The notes: a model not told the origin generated them from the letters alone. DNA of 64,000 nt from Sipunculus nudus (GCA_026874595.1 CM049316.1:52959676-53023675); one strand, 5' to 3'; positions 13,424-26,268 are shown, numbered from the stretch's first letter. Numbers and translations are program-made.

Positions 13424-14916
13424 TGCATGATATATTTGGTATTCTCTTCATATAAACATGTTTTCTTTTTTTTTGGGTCCTATTATGATATATGGGTTTT
13501 TTTTGCATAACATAAAACTTATTATTTTTTTTTAATTCTATAAATAAACAGTAATAATCTTTATTACAAATGTAAAGTGTTTTACACTGGCTTTTTTAAA
13601 AGAGATATATATTTCTTTCATCTTTCGACAACTGAATATTTAAGTAATCATTTGATATATCTTGTTTGTCCGGACCTTCTTTTAAGACTGATTTGTTTTA
13701 TTTGTCATTTATTATGCGGTATTTTTTTGTCTGCAAAATTTTCATTATCTTACAGGGGAAAATACATAAGTATAATAATTTTTTTATACATGTATGTTAT
13801 TAATTCTTGATGCAGTATTAAACATTCATCAAAGGCTATTCGGCAAATGCCTCTATGAATTAACAACAGTTATGTATATTATGTATATTATAATTATATA
13901 TATATATATATGGTGTGCCGAGAGTCGTTTACTTTGACGGTTGTATATGTTTTCAGTATTCATAAACAAAATTTTGTCTGACCAATGATAACTGCAGTTT
14001 GGACATGCATTTTGGCGCCAGAAGTCAGCTGAGTATGCCTCGTCTGCGGCGAATCGCCATTTCCGGTTGGGTAAAATGGCGTTGTTGGTGAATGGTAGTG
14101 AGACGACCTGTATGGTACACGTTACACGGGCCACTTGGCCGTCCACCCTGCTATTGATATGACGTGCTGTTACTAACGGCTGTGATCAGGGCTGAGCTGG
14201 GCTGGTCTGTGGTCAGGCCAGACAGACGGAACTTCTTCGGAAGCCCTCAAAGAACATAGCCATCTGGATTTTATTTATCTTATAATCGAAACCCCTTCTC
14301 CTTTGTCTGGCGCAGACTCCTACAAAAGAATGACACCGTGTAAACTCCACAGCATTCATGCAGTCATAAAAACAATATAGATATATATTATATGGATATA
14401 ATGTATACCTGACATGCTTTGTAAAATCTGTTAGTATATTAAGTTTTTTTAACATGTTGACAATTATTTGCAAGCTTCGCAGAGAAATATCGCCCAATCA
14501 CAGAAACTGGATTACCATAACCTTATTTGTTATTCTTAAGCTCTCGATACTTTCAAACTTCACCCTTAAATTGATATTAAAGTGAAAACAAATACGGACA
14601 TAAATTTATTCTCGACTCACATGCCCGATGTAGACTGTGTGTGCGCTCGTATGTGTGAGATCATACGTCTCTCAAAACATAGCATTTCACGCCGATTTAT
14701 TAAATAGATATATGTGTGTATTGATTTATATGGTTATTCTCCTTTGCATATATTATAATAAGTAAAATTAAACAAATAAACTTCAGGTTATCATAAAGCA
14801 TATGTCAACATATATACAGGGTATAAATGGACAGCTGCGTTATAGGAAAACTGAGATGCAGTAACCCCCGGGTGCGGCATCCATGTATCATATATATTGC
14901 GTCCAGTATATACATG

Positions 14917-14920
<4 letters not shown>

Positions 14921-14985
<65 letters not shown>

Positions 14986-15002
14986 GGCGTGACGTATGTA
15001 TA

Positions 15003-15053
<51 letters not shown>
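14921..15053. repeat. Paired (TA)n microsatellites
   Basis: TA arrays at 14921-14984 and 15007-15053 are separated by 22 bases. They lie directly to the left of a TIR DNA element that starts at about 15,077. Confidence 0.95.
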
Positions 15054-15054
<1 letters not shown>

Positions 15055-15076
15055 TTATATATAGTATATATGTTGA

Positions 15077-16312
15077 ACGCCATCTTCCGATCTGCATGGC
15101 CCATCTTAAGATGGGTCAGACCCAATAACCGATGTCGGCTATTGGTTCAGACCCACCTTGAACTGGGTCAGATATAATAATCGATCAACAATGTCTAAGA
15201 ATCAGGTTTGGGTATGCCAATGTGGGTCAGACACAATTATACCAATATCGGTTATTGGTGCAGACCCATCTTACAGGGTCAGGCCAAATAACCGATCGAC
15301 AATATCAACTTTTCACAGGCCCGTCACTCGATGTTCATTTACTGATATTATTTCTATACATTATATACATTTGTTATCTCAAAAGTAAAAACAGAAACAA
15401 ATTTGAATAGATTTAAATTTATTGAAAAATACATAAAATCAATTTAAGCGATACAGAGCCTTTCCAGTTTTTAATTTTTCTCTCATCAGATACTTTCTAC
15501 ATATAATAAACCATCTAAACATAATAACACTAAACAAAATAAATTTACATGCTAGTTTAGGTTAAAATTATGATAGGTTACAAGTAGATTTAAGAACTGA
15601 TCGAAACAATGATTTAAGATAGAAACAATGTCACTATGGATGCCTTGTGATAAGATATTAATTTATACAGACTGTATATGTACCTGTACCCACCCTTAAG
15701 ATATAACAGAACTGCATGAAACTGAACAAGCATGGGCGAGAAGCCTATATATATAGGAACTTAGCTCTGGAAACGTAACTTTAATGCATGGTGGATTTTT
15801 TTTAAATTCAATACTTTCTTTTGTTGAGGTAGCATTAGTTTTTTTAATGCTAACTTAACTACGTATATGTACATCTGCAGAATTCCATTTCAGGCAGTAT
15901 CACACGCTTCCTCTCATTTTGTTTATATCCTGGCGTTAACCAGGCCCGGTGACCACTGCACCTGTGGGCCCTGGGTACGTAATCGTCATACCACCGATGA
16001 ACCCCCGAAAGGCGCATTCGTTTGTGAGTGAAACACGGCCGTGGAGTGATAAAGGTATAGAAACAATGACTCAAGAAAGTAATGCTGCCCCATCGGTTGC
16101 CCAATATATGATAAATGTATCATATGAAGACATCAAAACTACAAATTTACGTGTAAAAATTTTAGTACTCGGGATCAAAAATGAAAATTTTTGTTTAATC
16201 TATTTATTCTTTTATTTTAATTCAAAGCTGGGTGTAAGGATGCATCGGTAAATCATGATCGGTTATTTGGTCTGACCAATCTTAAGATGGGTCACATCGG
16301 AAGATGGCGCGC
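15077..16312 (+). mobile_element. Non-autonomous DNA transposon with long TIRs, copy 1
   Basis: Left end 15077-15135 and right end about 16257-16312 are inverted copies of one another. Both start CGCCATCTTCCGAT at the outside, pass through a CCCATCTTAAGATGGG-type palindrome and end in a GGTCAGACC...AATAACCGAT segment. The interior has further GGGTCAGACC and GGTTATTGG motifs near 15,145-15,300. It shares AT-rich interior sequence with the copies at 24.8 and 29.5 kb, for example the AAAACAGA... block near 15,389. No transposase frame is present. This copy is longer than the 29.5-kb copy, partly because of the dispersed repeat at 15,880-16,070. Target-site duplications could not be fixed, so the outer boundaries are uncertain by a few bases. 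Confidence 0.75.
15880..16070. repeat. Dispersed repeat, copy 1 (nested in the TIR element)
   Basis: The segment containing AACCAGGCCC..., CACCTG(T/C)GGG, CCCGAAAGG(C/T)GCA and CTCGTTTGTAAG-like text aligns over about 110-120 bases with 48,920-49,030, in the same orientation. It sits inside the TIR element at 15.1-16.3 kb, and the shorter copy of that element at 29.5 kb lacks it, so it probably inserted there. The family is not identified. Confidence 0.6.
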
Positions 16313-17363
16313 GACATTTACACACACACATAGCGTGGAGTATGCATACTTGCACATACTGGGACGGGTGGGTGGAAGGCGTTCCTGACATGGTCGGGAA
16401 ACGCAGCCGAGCTGAGTGTTACATTATTATCAACGGCTGTGCCGAACTCCGGGAACCAAATGTTGGAGCAGGAATATGGATGAATGTGAGCAAACTTTAG
16501 TTTTTGAGGAAAAAGATTAATGTTTAGGAGTATCTGTAAGTAGTATTTGGAGTCTTGCTGATATTGGTAAAGACTTAACGGCTTTGCTATACAGTTGCAC
16601 ATGCAGACAGCCGAACATATAGCTATTTAAAAGCAGCACAGTACTTGTTTTCGTTTAGTCAGTAATAAGTGCCTTGTAGGATCGCGAGTGTGCACCTGTT
16701 TTATGCAAGGTGTGTTTGCCATTGGCCAGGGCGACAGGGTCGTGAGCAGAGCCTATGTTGCCAGGGAAAACTAGCACAGTAACATCGCCACGCTAGCCAC
16801 CAGCCGGTATACATCAAAGCAAAGCCGACGTCAATCAGTCCGCGGGTCAAAAAGTAGCTAGTGGATTCAAAAGAGGGAAGCTGAGCGCTTGAAATTGACT
16901 CTTTACCTTCAATTATCGGCCGTCTCGGCATTCGCCCACCTATAAAACATCGGAATATCTTGCGCGAGAAAGATTAAGGCGAAAGCGGCAGATTAAAAAA
17001 TCAATTGATAAACGGATTATGTTTTTGTCTGGCAGCCTTTGGGGGAATTTAAGAAGGATGTTATGAGGGCTCAACCACTGCACAGATAACAGTGCTTTTT
17101 TATTTTCTTTGGTTATTTTCTTGAAAATCTATAAGTCTGTGTAACTTGTTATTTACGCCCTTCAAATACGCGTGTATTGTACGAACTCTTCGGCTGAACC
17201 CTAATTGTCCTTAAAACTGGATTATATATAAGAACCAGTGAATCTCCTTTTAAATATTTACCTTCTTTTGGACATTTACATAATAAAATGGCGTAATAAA
17301 TGTCCTCCTAACTGTGACGAAAAGAACCGCACACATATATATACGGAATTTCTTTTTTTTCCC

Positions 17364-17364
<1 letters not shown>

Positions 17365-17404
<40 letters not shown>
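17365..17404. repeat. (TA)n microsatellite
   Basis: A TA array of about 40 bases preceded by a T-rich run and CCCG. Confidence 0.95.
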
Positions 17405-17405
<1 letters not shown>

Positions 17406-17517
17406 CATTTAGAAAATGACTCATGTTCCATTTCCTACCGAAATCACGCAGTTGATGCATTTATGTATATTTATACAGATTTTATAATAATAATCCTATA
17501 TTCATTGCTGGAACGCT

Positions 17518-17522
<5 letters not shown>

Positions 17523-17596
<74 letters not shown>
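17523..17596. repeat. (TA)n(GA)n compound microsatellite
   Basis: About 40 bases of TA pass into about 33 bases of GA, with the same junction as at 6.9 kb. Confidence 0.95.
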
Positions 17597-17599
<3 letters not shown>

Positions 17600-18035
17600 A
17601 TACGTTCGTAAACAAATACTTTATTACTTGATCAATTTCATTTGTATATACATGTATGCATTTAATCGAATTTCTGTATACTATACGGCATTAAATTCAG
17701 TTACGCACAGCGCGTCAAATACATGAATCTACTTGACCAACGTCGATTTTAGCCGGAAACACACATATGAAGTTATATTAACGTGCATTCATATAATTTA
17801 AGTGTATATACGTGAGCCATATAGAATACATGTAACAAGTATTTATGTGCGTGGGACGTGGGATTCTTTTTAAGTATTTTTAAGTCACAAATTTATATAT
17901 AGGATCATATTATCCTTTAACAAATGGGCCCTACGGTATTCAAAAACTAAAACTAATAATTAATAAGAGAATGTTGATGTATTACATTGCTGCATGCATG
18001 GTGATGATAATCAATACACGCACAGCAACAAGGAA

Positions 18036-18113
<78 letters not shown>
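18036..18113. repeat. (CA)n(TA)n microsatellite
   Basis: A few CA units are followed by about 70 bases of TA, one of the longest TA arrays in the window. Confidence 0.95.
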
Positions 18114-18117
<4 letters not shown>

Positions 18118-18661
18118 GTTTTTAATCGGAGGTTGCTTGAGCGAATGCATTTGACATATACATCATTTTATGTATACAATACTGTATGCATGTGCTTCAT
18201 ATATTAACACATTCAAACACCATGCTTTTCCAACAATGCATGGTTATGTTACATGCTGTTATTATAATGATAATCGCTTAATATATATAGTGGTGACACT
18301 TGAGGTTTCGTTAGAAGAAAGTACACCAGTAGATATATAACCGCATGCATGTCGTGCTTGGTCCTGGTGACAATATATATACTTAAGGTTTAAAGCATCC
18401 TCATACAGAGGAATTAACATTTCTCGTGGGTTTATGCACACGAAGAAGTTTTCGATCGTTAATATATGTTAATATATGTTAGTCATGGTATAATTATAAA
18501 AATATACACGCCGTTTAATTCCCTATATATTAATTCTTGCTCGATAAAACACGCTTAAACTTTGTAGTACAAACGCGGATGAAACAAAATATATACGAAG
18601 GACAAAAACAGGAATTATTCAGTTATGCCTAATCGAATGTAATTTATGATAATTGTGTATT

Positions 18662-18835
18662 CAGTAGAACTCCTGCTTACGGTCACTCCTCAATAACGGT
18701 CAGAGCTTCTATATCAAGGTCAGATATCTGGTCCCGAATTTAGCAACGTTATGTTTCATATTTGTTTGAATTTCAATTGCGGCCACTCCTCTATTCCGTA
18801 TTACGGCCAGGGTTTTTTTGTGAAATGTGCCTCAA
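18662..18835 (+). mobile_element. Possible DNA-transposon end (pogo/Tigger-like)
   Basis: The text begins CAGTAGAACTCCTGC and contains repeated (T/C)ACGG(T/C)CA(C/G) motifs spaced among CCTC(A/T)ATA-type segments. From memory this resembles the terminal region of pogo/Tigger-type non-autonomous elements, which begin CAGT(A/G)GAACCTC. I found no matching opposite end, so this is a weak call for a solo or truncated terminus. Confidence 0.32.
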
Positions 18836-20116
18836 ACCTTCAATTTTACGTTGCATATTCAAAAATTAGATTTACAAAAAATTAATTCCATAATTTAATA
18901 GCTTAGTTTTCACATAATACCCATCAAACGCCGATCCGGTATAAGCGTCCCCCCCCCCGCCCCCATCTCAAATTTCTGGATCCGCCACTGCTAACCTAGG
19001 CCGGTCTCCTGGACACCCCTTTAATACATCTCAGGGATATTCATTAACACCCTAGTATAGACACATATACATCATATACACATACGGCAGTACAGCTCAG
19101 TCTGACAGAACAAACCGCAGCAGTGTTACAACATGACAAGGCGCTGACATATTAACACTTAGGCTTAATGCGGTCTTTGTTTCTGGGCCCGACATCCGTG
19201 CACGGTTAAATTATGTGGATTTCTTGTCTGCATATATCGCGGTTAATTTCTTTCCACGTCACCATGACACACAACACTTGTTCACCTGGCAACGGCATCT
19301 CAGATCCCTCTGTATAAATCAGTCCATGACGGCTGTCATGGCTTCTTGCATGTGTCCCCATACAGCCAAATATATAGAGACAGGCGGAACGCTAACTTAT
19401 ATATATATATCCTTTTCAGACAAACACATATATATTCTTTTGTAATTAATGTTGCTATGTAAGGAACGGCATAAATGGAAATAACCGGTATAGCCATGTC
19501 TCTGAATATGGTTATTATTTTTTTTCATTGATTGAAATTTATCATATTTTCTCCCTTTGTCGAGGAGAGACCGTAGTTAGTTCGCCATGAATCCTCATTC
19601 GCATGCATATGTAAAATCGAGCCTAGGGAGGGGGCATCTGCCTATCCAAATTGGGAAAAACGTTGGGGGTGGGATGCGGTTGGTCGATCAAAGCAAGAAA
19701 AGAATAACGCATAGAATCCTATAGTCTACAGTGTTGGTATTTTACTTCTGTTTTACTTTTATTCTGTCAAAACTTCTTGATTCTTGATAAACATAAAAAT
19801 TTTAACATATTGATAAAAAGAATTAATATTGGAAAATTTTAGGCATTTTATTCTGTGTAAAATATCGGACCTCCCCCTTTTGGCCTATACTATAAAGAAT
19901 ACCCCCAACTAGACTCGGTGTCGATCATGCATTAAAGCTATGTATACATGTTAGTATATATGAAAGCTATAAGGTTTTTATTTATATATAAAATGATATA
20001 GTTTTCATGTGTTGTGTGTATGTATGTATGTGTGTGTTGGGGGGGGGGGTCTCTAAGACGTCTAAAGACGCTCAAAATGGAGCCTTTCCTTTGATGGGTT
20101 CTATAAAACACTTAAC

Positions 20117-20118
<2 letters not shown>

Positions 20119-20173
<55 letters not shown>

Positions 20174-20253
20174 CCTCCCTTCCTCTCTCCCTCTCTCCCT
20201 CTCTCCCTCTTTCTCTCTCTTCTCTCTCATTCTCTTTCTCTCTCTCTCTCTCC

Positions 20254-20284
<31 letters not shown>
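20119..20284. repeat. (TA)n followed by a long imperfect (CT)n tract
   Basis: About 53 bases of TA pass into about 113 bases of pyrimidine-only CT/CCT/CTTT repeat. One strand is thus pure purine for more than 100 bases. The Arg-Glu and Ser-Leu frames through it are repeat artefacts. Confidence 0.93.
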
Positions 20285-21145
20285 AATATACAGTGTATAT
20301 ATCATATTAAATATTTTCTGAATGCTTTGACCAGGTTACTCGTGAAGCATATACATATATAGATAAATGTCAGTATATTGAAATAATGTAGCCATTTTGT
20401 ATAGGTCACGAGGAGCTGATTCACAGGTAACACCCGAACAATATAATTGTGATATTAAGACCATGCAGGCAATAATATATTCGCTGTGTTCAGCCATGAC
20501 TGAATTCTATATACATTTCACATTCCTGGAAACAAAACACTCACAGATCAAACAGGTCAATCACTGTTTCATCCTGAACAAAAAATATGAACAGCGTGGA
20601 CTAGCTGTCAGAAACATTCCACTTGTAAAGCAGAGAGTAAACAGGTATAATTATATAGTAAAGCCAAATCTGATATTGAGTCCATAAATTACTTTAATGC
20701 TAATCATGGTCGTTATTAGATGTTATCTCTGCCAACTCTATATTTACAGTGTATATCTGAAGCAATGTAGATTTCCCTCTGATCTCTATATACATAATCC
20801 CCTAATTTACACAAACTAATCCTTGAGGTATATATTGAACCTGTTATATTTCTCAATGACAAATACTTGATAAACTATAATGCTGGATTTACTGTATATC
20901 ATCAATACTTGCCAAGTATACACACATGCATGCATATATGTTAAAAGTACATGCACTTTTTTCTGTTTTAAATATCAAAATATATTACAAAACTTGACTG
21001 TTTGAGGCATTCTCTAAAAAATAACACTCTTTTATGTATCAATTTATTATATATATTTATATATATAAATTCATCAATTGATGTACCTTCTAAATAAAAA
21101 ATACTTTATTATACATACACTTAAAATGCATAAACATATTTCCTC

Positions 21146-21149
<4 letters not shown>

Positions 21150-21195
<46 letters not shown>
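21150..21195. repeat. (TA)n microsatellite
   Basis: A TA array of about 45 bases. Confidence 0.95.
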
Positions 21196-21198
<3 letters not shown>

Positions 21199-22154
21199 AC
21201 AGCGACTGGGAGACAGGGAAAGAGTCTGAATGTTGTTTGATCGGGATGCGTGAGTAGTAACCGCTTTGATGTTAAACAAAATGATTATGGACGACTGTTG
21301 GGATAAGTAAACGTTTATCATATTCATATTCACCTCCGCCATAATCCTGTTTGAACGATATTTATGTGGGCGTCAAGAACTCCTGTTACAGACTTTTGTC
21401 ATAGCTTAATATTTGATGGTATATTAAAACAGCTGTATACATACAAACGACCGTATGGTGGAGACGGTGGGGCCAACTTAACATCAAAGAGCGTCACAGA
21501 CGTGAACCTTCAAGAAATCTTTAACTGCTCAACCATACCACATAAAATCTTATGCATGTAGACCCTATACCCATCCGGGCCTGTGTGATGTTAAATACGT
21601 ACTATCAATGTTAGTTTACCGTATGTTCTAAGTCATAATATAATGTTTATTCCTAAATATTTGCGCATTATTGCGCGCTTGTTAAACGCCCCATAAAGGA
21701 ATAGTTTGCGAATACAATGGACGTTATTCCGCAAGAAAAGTTTTGTTTCTGTTCACCTGTGATGTAAAGCTTTGCCACTTTGTTGTATGGCCGTCAACCA
21801 CGGCCAAATAAAAACAAGAAATATTGCTTGCATGAATGGAGTAACTGTGCAGGTCTAAAGTGAGGGTTATAGTGGGGGTTATGTATACAGAGGGCAGTAA
21901 AAAACCCAGGGTACTCCGGCAGTACAGTTTATATGGCACCTTTGTTTGTGTTCATATATTTAAGTCGTGGGGTGTCACCTTTGGTGACGAACTTACTTCC
22001 CGTTTTATTACAGCTTTGATGGAAACAGAACATTCTGCGGATGTATATAGTTTATATATAATATTGGTCTTATTGTTGTGTGTTGTGGGTGAGGGTAAGT
22101 GCATTAATTTGTGCATGGGTGTATATGTGTATGTGCTTTTATATATACATATAT

Positions 22155-22240
22155 AAAATAATAATAATAAAAGTAATAAGAATAATAAAAAAATATAATA
22201 AAAATAATATTTTTTAATAATAATAATAATAATAATAGTC
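22155..22240. repeat. AAT-rich trinucleotide tract
   Basis: Imperfect AAT/ATA repeats, the cleanest part being about eight AAT units near 22,215-22,237. Confidence 0.8.
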
Positions 22241-23259
22241 ATAATAATTATAAAGCAAATAGATATAGATGAAGAATTATACAATTTCCTAAAGTATCTA
22301 TATCACTACAAAAGTATATATCTCTATCGTAACAAACTCTAGCCAGCAGACATACTAAGAGTTAAATTAAACTTTTGCTGTAATAAATAGTGATAAAAAC
22401 ACCAGGATTTTGAAAACATGGATTACCACCTGAGGTTAAAACCTGAAGCTCACGTTATGATAACACTGAGTAATAAACATGAAAGAGAAGTTTATCTGTT
22501 GGCATATAAAATGCATCATGCCATCGTTGGTGGGCCCAGTTTGCTCCCAGCAAAAATAAAACCTTCCGTATTGGTGGCCCATGGGCTTTTTAAGTCTACC
22601 TTATAGATGTAGCTGTAAACACCAGATAGTAAGGAGATTATCTCAATGATTCATGGGGCGCTCCAGCACAATGGCCGCCTTGCTATCCGGGAAGTCTGCT
22701 CTCCTCCGATAATATTTTAGGTAAGGGGTCCTTGTCAATCGCTCCGCAAAATATAGACTACAGTTCGGGAAATTTAAAACCAGGTCTGACCTTGAACACG
22801 GGACTTCTGGGCAGTTATATACAATTCTTCAAGAAAATACATAAACTTGAAGTACATATATAGAAAATTCTCTTCTGTTTTCAATTAATGGAGCGATAAG
22901 CATGCCCTTATCTCTCTGTTTTGGTAAAGAATACAGATATACAAGATGAACTTATATTTAATCTTTATACCATGCACATATATATATATATTTATTTATA
23001 CTATCATATATATATACTACCAGCATAATTAATTAATGATTTTTTAACGTCCTCAAGTCGACCATCAGTTTGGCATGAAAGTTATATATGACAGAACACG
23101 TCTCTTTATGTATTTTGGAAGGTGCATATAGGAAATAAATTTAATATTCTTAAAGTATATTAAATGTAATCAAACTGAAGAATTTAAATAAATTAAATGA
23201 AAAATATATTTGATAATATATGACATATATGAAATGGCAATGATATACAGTGATTATTA

Positions 23260-23700
23260 TCGAGTGTCGCTAACAAAGAAAGATTGGAAAGAACGAGGAA
23301 AACTGCAGAAAGTATTATTGGTGTAGACTTAAAAAAACTTTGAAAGCATGTATTGTCTAAAGGTATTGAGTAAGTTTAAAACCATGATGAGAAGTCAGCA
23401 TCCGTTAAGTGGAGCAATCAGATGTTTGAAATCTGGAAGACGTATACAGTCCATTATGTGCAAAACATATCGTTTCAGGGACTCATTCATGCCCAGTGCA
23501 GTGCGTTTGTTCAATAAGCATATGTAAAGCATTAATATGTTTTCTAGTCGTTAATCATTTGCTTTTTACACAGTATTATTATTACTATTATTATTATTAT
23601 TATTATTAATATTATTATTTTCTTATTTATGCCACATATCAGTTTCCTGACACCCAAATTCCGTATTGGCAATAAATGATATCTTATCTTATATTTGACC
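23260..23700 (+). mobile_element. LINE 3' end, degenerate (CR1/L2-like C-terminus of reverse transcriptase)
   Basis: The frame at 23,336-23,527 ends ...HPLSG, then KSGRRIQSI, then RFRDSFMPSAVRLFN and a TAA at 23525-23527. This is the typical last segment of non-LTR reverse transcriptase ORFs of the CR1/L2/Rex type (a ...HPL...SGRR...K(T)xRxxxSFxPxAxRLxN pattern). Upstream, in a different frame at 23,302-23,340, the text ESIIGVDLKKL continues the same protein. The frame change falls in an A7 run at 23,331-23,337, so the copy is a pseudogene. The 3' tail ends near 23,696 in AATAAATGATATCTTATCTTA, a simple-repeat type of ending. The rest of the element (RT core, endonuclease) is absent, as expected for a 5'-truncated insertion. 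The clade is not certain. Confidence 0.66.
23573..23620. repeat. (ATT)n microsatellite inside the LINE 3' UTR
   Basis: About 14 imperfect ATT units, located between the reverse transcriptase stop codon and the LINE tail. Confidence 0.9.
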
Positions 23701-23787
23701 ATTTACTATGACTTGCACATGAACGAATGTCCTGCATGTGACTGCCTCAGAGCATGCTCGTGCACGTGGTTAATCAAGATGTAATTC

Positions 23788-23790
<3 letters not shown>

Positions 23791-23830
<40 letters not shown>
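23791..23830. repeat. (TA)n microsatellite
   Basis: A TA array of about 40 bases. Confidence 0.95.
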
Positions 23831-23837
<7 letters not shown>

Positions 23838-24150
23838 GCTGGAGCTTGGGGCCTATACTTAAATGAATCTTCTTTAAAGTCTTAAAATATGTTTTACAAA
23901 AAAACTAATATCATGCTTTCTGCTTAATTGATTCATACGGAAAACACAGATAACCTGCGTGTATGGATGTATATAGTTCATAACCTTTTATACAAACAGC
24001 ATTTTGTCGCATTGAAAAATATATATGTATTTATCCAAAATAATAACATCTAATAATTTCGATTTACATATACGTTTATACATAAAAAATATTATATTAC
24101 ATATATACTCATACATATTTTTTTATTTATATATTTATCATTCTGCATGT

Positions 24151-24152
<2 letters not shown>

Positions 24153-24223
<71 letters not shown>
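24153..24223. repeat. (TA)n microsatellite
   Basis: About 70 bases of AT with one internal C. Confidence 0.95.
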
Positions 24224-24224
<1 letters not shown>

Positions 24225-24325
24225 CGTTGGTAAAGGTAGAGAGTGATGCCTTTTTGATAGACTAACTTGTTTATTAGTCTATATCTAAAGTCTGTCTAAA
24301 GGCTATACCGCTTATTACTATGATA

Positions 24326-24339
24326 ATATATATATATAA

Positions 24340-24379
<40 letters not shown>

Positions 24380-24390
24380 TGTGTGTGCGC
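24326..24390. repeat. (TA)n(GA)n(GT)n compound microsatellite
   Basis: Short TA, then about 35 bases of GA with one T interruption, then about five GT units. Confidence 0.93.
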
Positions 24391-24792
24391 ATGTACAGTA
24401 TATATCCATAGTGTAAATATATTATATTATATTGTACTTATATATTATATGTATTATGAACATAATATACATTCTCAGTATCCAAAAACATCAAAACCCA
24501 TTCGTGATATATATACATGCAAATGATAAATTAATATGAAATAAACTCAAAGGTATGAACGAGTGCATGTTTTCATGTTATCGTCACACGATTTACTGTT
24601 TGAAGGCTTATTGTTTATTTGTTGATGTTCTGCATGCATGTATATGCATCTTATATGATTTATAATTGATGCGCCTTTTAAATTATATGAAACATTAAAT
24701 AAATATAGGTACATGTATATATAATATACAAGCTACTAAATACCGCTGTGTTTGTTTATGTGTGTATCTGTTTTCACATGTTTATGTGCATG

Positions 24793-25562
24793 GCGTGCCA
24801 TCTTTCGACCTGCATGACCTATCTGACCCTTTACCTGATCAGGATCTACAGATGTATGCATGCAGCTTTTAATAAAAAAAAAAGATGAAACAAATGCGAC
24901 GGTGTGATCTCCGAGTCATATACCGACTGTACATTTGACTGCTTCCTTGATCAACTGATTAACACCTACAGTTTTGAGGGGTATTCAGTTTATACCCCCC
25001 CCCCCCAAAAAAAAAAATCAGTGACTGTAAATTAAAATTAAATAAAATGAAAAGTTCCATCTATTCCTAAATCCACATGTAATTCATAACCTCTCCCAAT
25101 GTTTACTAAGATTAGCCCGTTAATTTCTCTCTTTTCTTGAAGTTAAGGTACAAATGGTTAGATGTTGTATTATATGTAGAAAGTATATAGTTGATGGGTG
25201 TAAGTTTAAAACCTATATACCTTCTACATTAATTTTATTCCTTTTTTTAAATAAATTAAAAAAAATATATTTTTCTATTTTTATTGCTGATTTAACAAAA
25301 TTATATAATATATAATTATATAATATATGGTATATCTCGTATATATGAAAAATATATTAATGTATAACTATTATTAATGTCAATATATGAAAATCGGTAG
25401 ATGGGACTGTGCAAAGTTGAACCTAATCCGTAAAAATATTGGCGATCAATAAATGGGCCTAGCTGACATATCTTAAGATGGTCCTGAAACCAATAACCGA
25501 CATCGATTACTGGGTTCCATACATTTTGGATCGGTAATTGAGTCCGATCCATCTTAAAAAAC
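24793..25562 (-). mobile_element. Non-autonomous DNA transposon with long TIRs, copy 2 (inverted, one end truncated)
   Basis: The left edge reads GCGTGCCATCTTTCGACCTG, a slightly diverged form of the terminal repeat seen at 15.1 and 29.5 kb. The interior aligns with the reverse complement of the 29.5-kb copy at several places: the ATCTACAGATGTATGCATGC stretch near 24,842, the GTTGTATTATATGTAG block near 25,164, and the segment near 25,370-25,470. The right side keeps the GGTAATTGAGTC and CCATCTTAA motifs but lacks the outermost CGGAAGATGGCG, so that end looks truncated at about 25,562. It carries a C12A11 run at 24,995-25,017. There is no coding capacity. Confidence 0.62.
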
Positions 25563-26231
25563 TGTCTTAAATATATAATAAGATAACAATATATATAGAT
25601 ATATTATTATTATTTTCTTATTTTCACTATACCACCATCAGAAATTTAACATAGCTATACCCGTATATGTCATCTATGTGCCTTTCATTTATGCAGGTAT
25701 ATATGTTTAATTCACTTGTGCTGCACACTGCATGCACGCGTAAAGAGATTATATGTTAGCAACATGCCATAATTATTAACATAATCTTGATTCCCATTAA
25801 CTGTAAATATCATTGAACGTTTTATGGTCACGTAAATGCAATATGCAAATATATACAAAACATACACACACAGACAACCGCGTATATATAGTTAACTCTT
25901 AATCAGATTCGCTCGGGTCTAAAATTGCTCACACAAAGTCTGTTGTATAATGTATACAATGTTAAACATCTTTGTAACCGATAATTTTGTAATTATTTTT
26001 TTATTTGCACATCATAGTTTGTGGATATGCCCATGCATACATGCCTTGTAAATTGGTCGACGTTATGAATAATTTGTTGCGACGACATACAAAGAATGTG
26101 CAACCAATTACTGACAGGTCTGGTTCAATCAAGTATTTCCACTTAGGATTCATGCATGGATACGTGTTGCAAATACAACATTTTACTTTAAAATTATACA
26201 TTATACGCACATGTACATGCGCACATGGATG

Positions 26232-26268
<37 letters not shown>
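26232..26268. repeat. (TA)n microsatellite
   Basis: A TA array of about 37 bases with one internal C near its start. Confidence 0.93.

Larger units (their letters stand above)
10160..14920. other. Intergenic, no gene recognised
   Basis: AT-rich sequence to 10,600 is followed by a better-composed block at about 10,620-11,540 and another at about 12,340-12,900. A third such block lies at about 13,960-14,340. Microsatellites lie at 11,706-11,798 and 13,371-13,420. The frames in these blocks (for example 10847-11101 minus and 12339-12587 plus) match nothing I know. A TATA-like TATAAATA near 10,660 has no gene downstream. Confidence 0.5.
16313..18661. other. Intergenic, no gene recognised
   Basis: A better-composed block lies at about 16,320-17,090. 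After it come AT-rich sequence and the microsatellites at 17,365-17,404, 17,523-17,596 and 18,036-18,113. No frame is recognisable. Confidence 0.5.
18836..23259. other. Intergenic, no gene recognised
   Basis: This region holds a C-rich run near 18,950, a G12 run at 20,039-20,050, the (TA)n(CT)n tract at 20.1-20.3 kb, a TA array at 21,150-21,195 and an AAT-rich tract at 22,155-22,240. The 96-codon frame at 20397-20687 and the 98-codon frame at 21860-22156 (both plus) are not recognisable. Confidence 0.5.
23701..24792. other. AT-rich spacer, no gene
   Basis: Contains TA arrays at 23,791-23,830 and 24,153-24,223 and a TA/GA/GT compound repeat at 24,326-24,390. Nothing else can be supported. Confidence 0.6.

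Noticed and set aside
20072-20321. Arg-Glu and Ser-Leu repeat frames
   Set aside because: Products of the CT/GA tract at 20.2 kb; the same happens at 40.1 kb.
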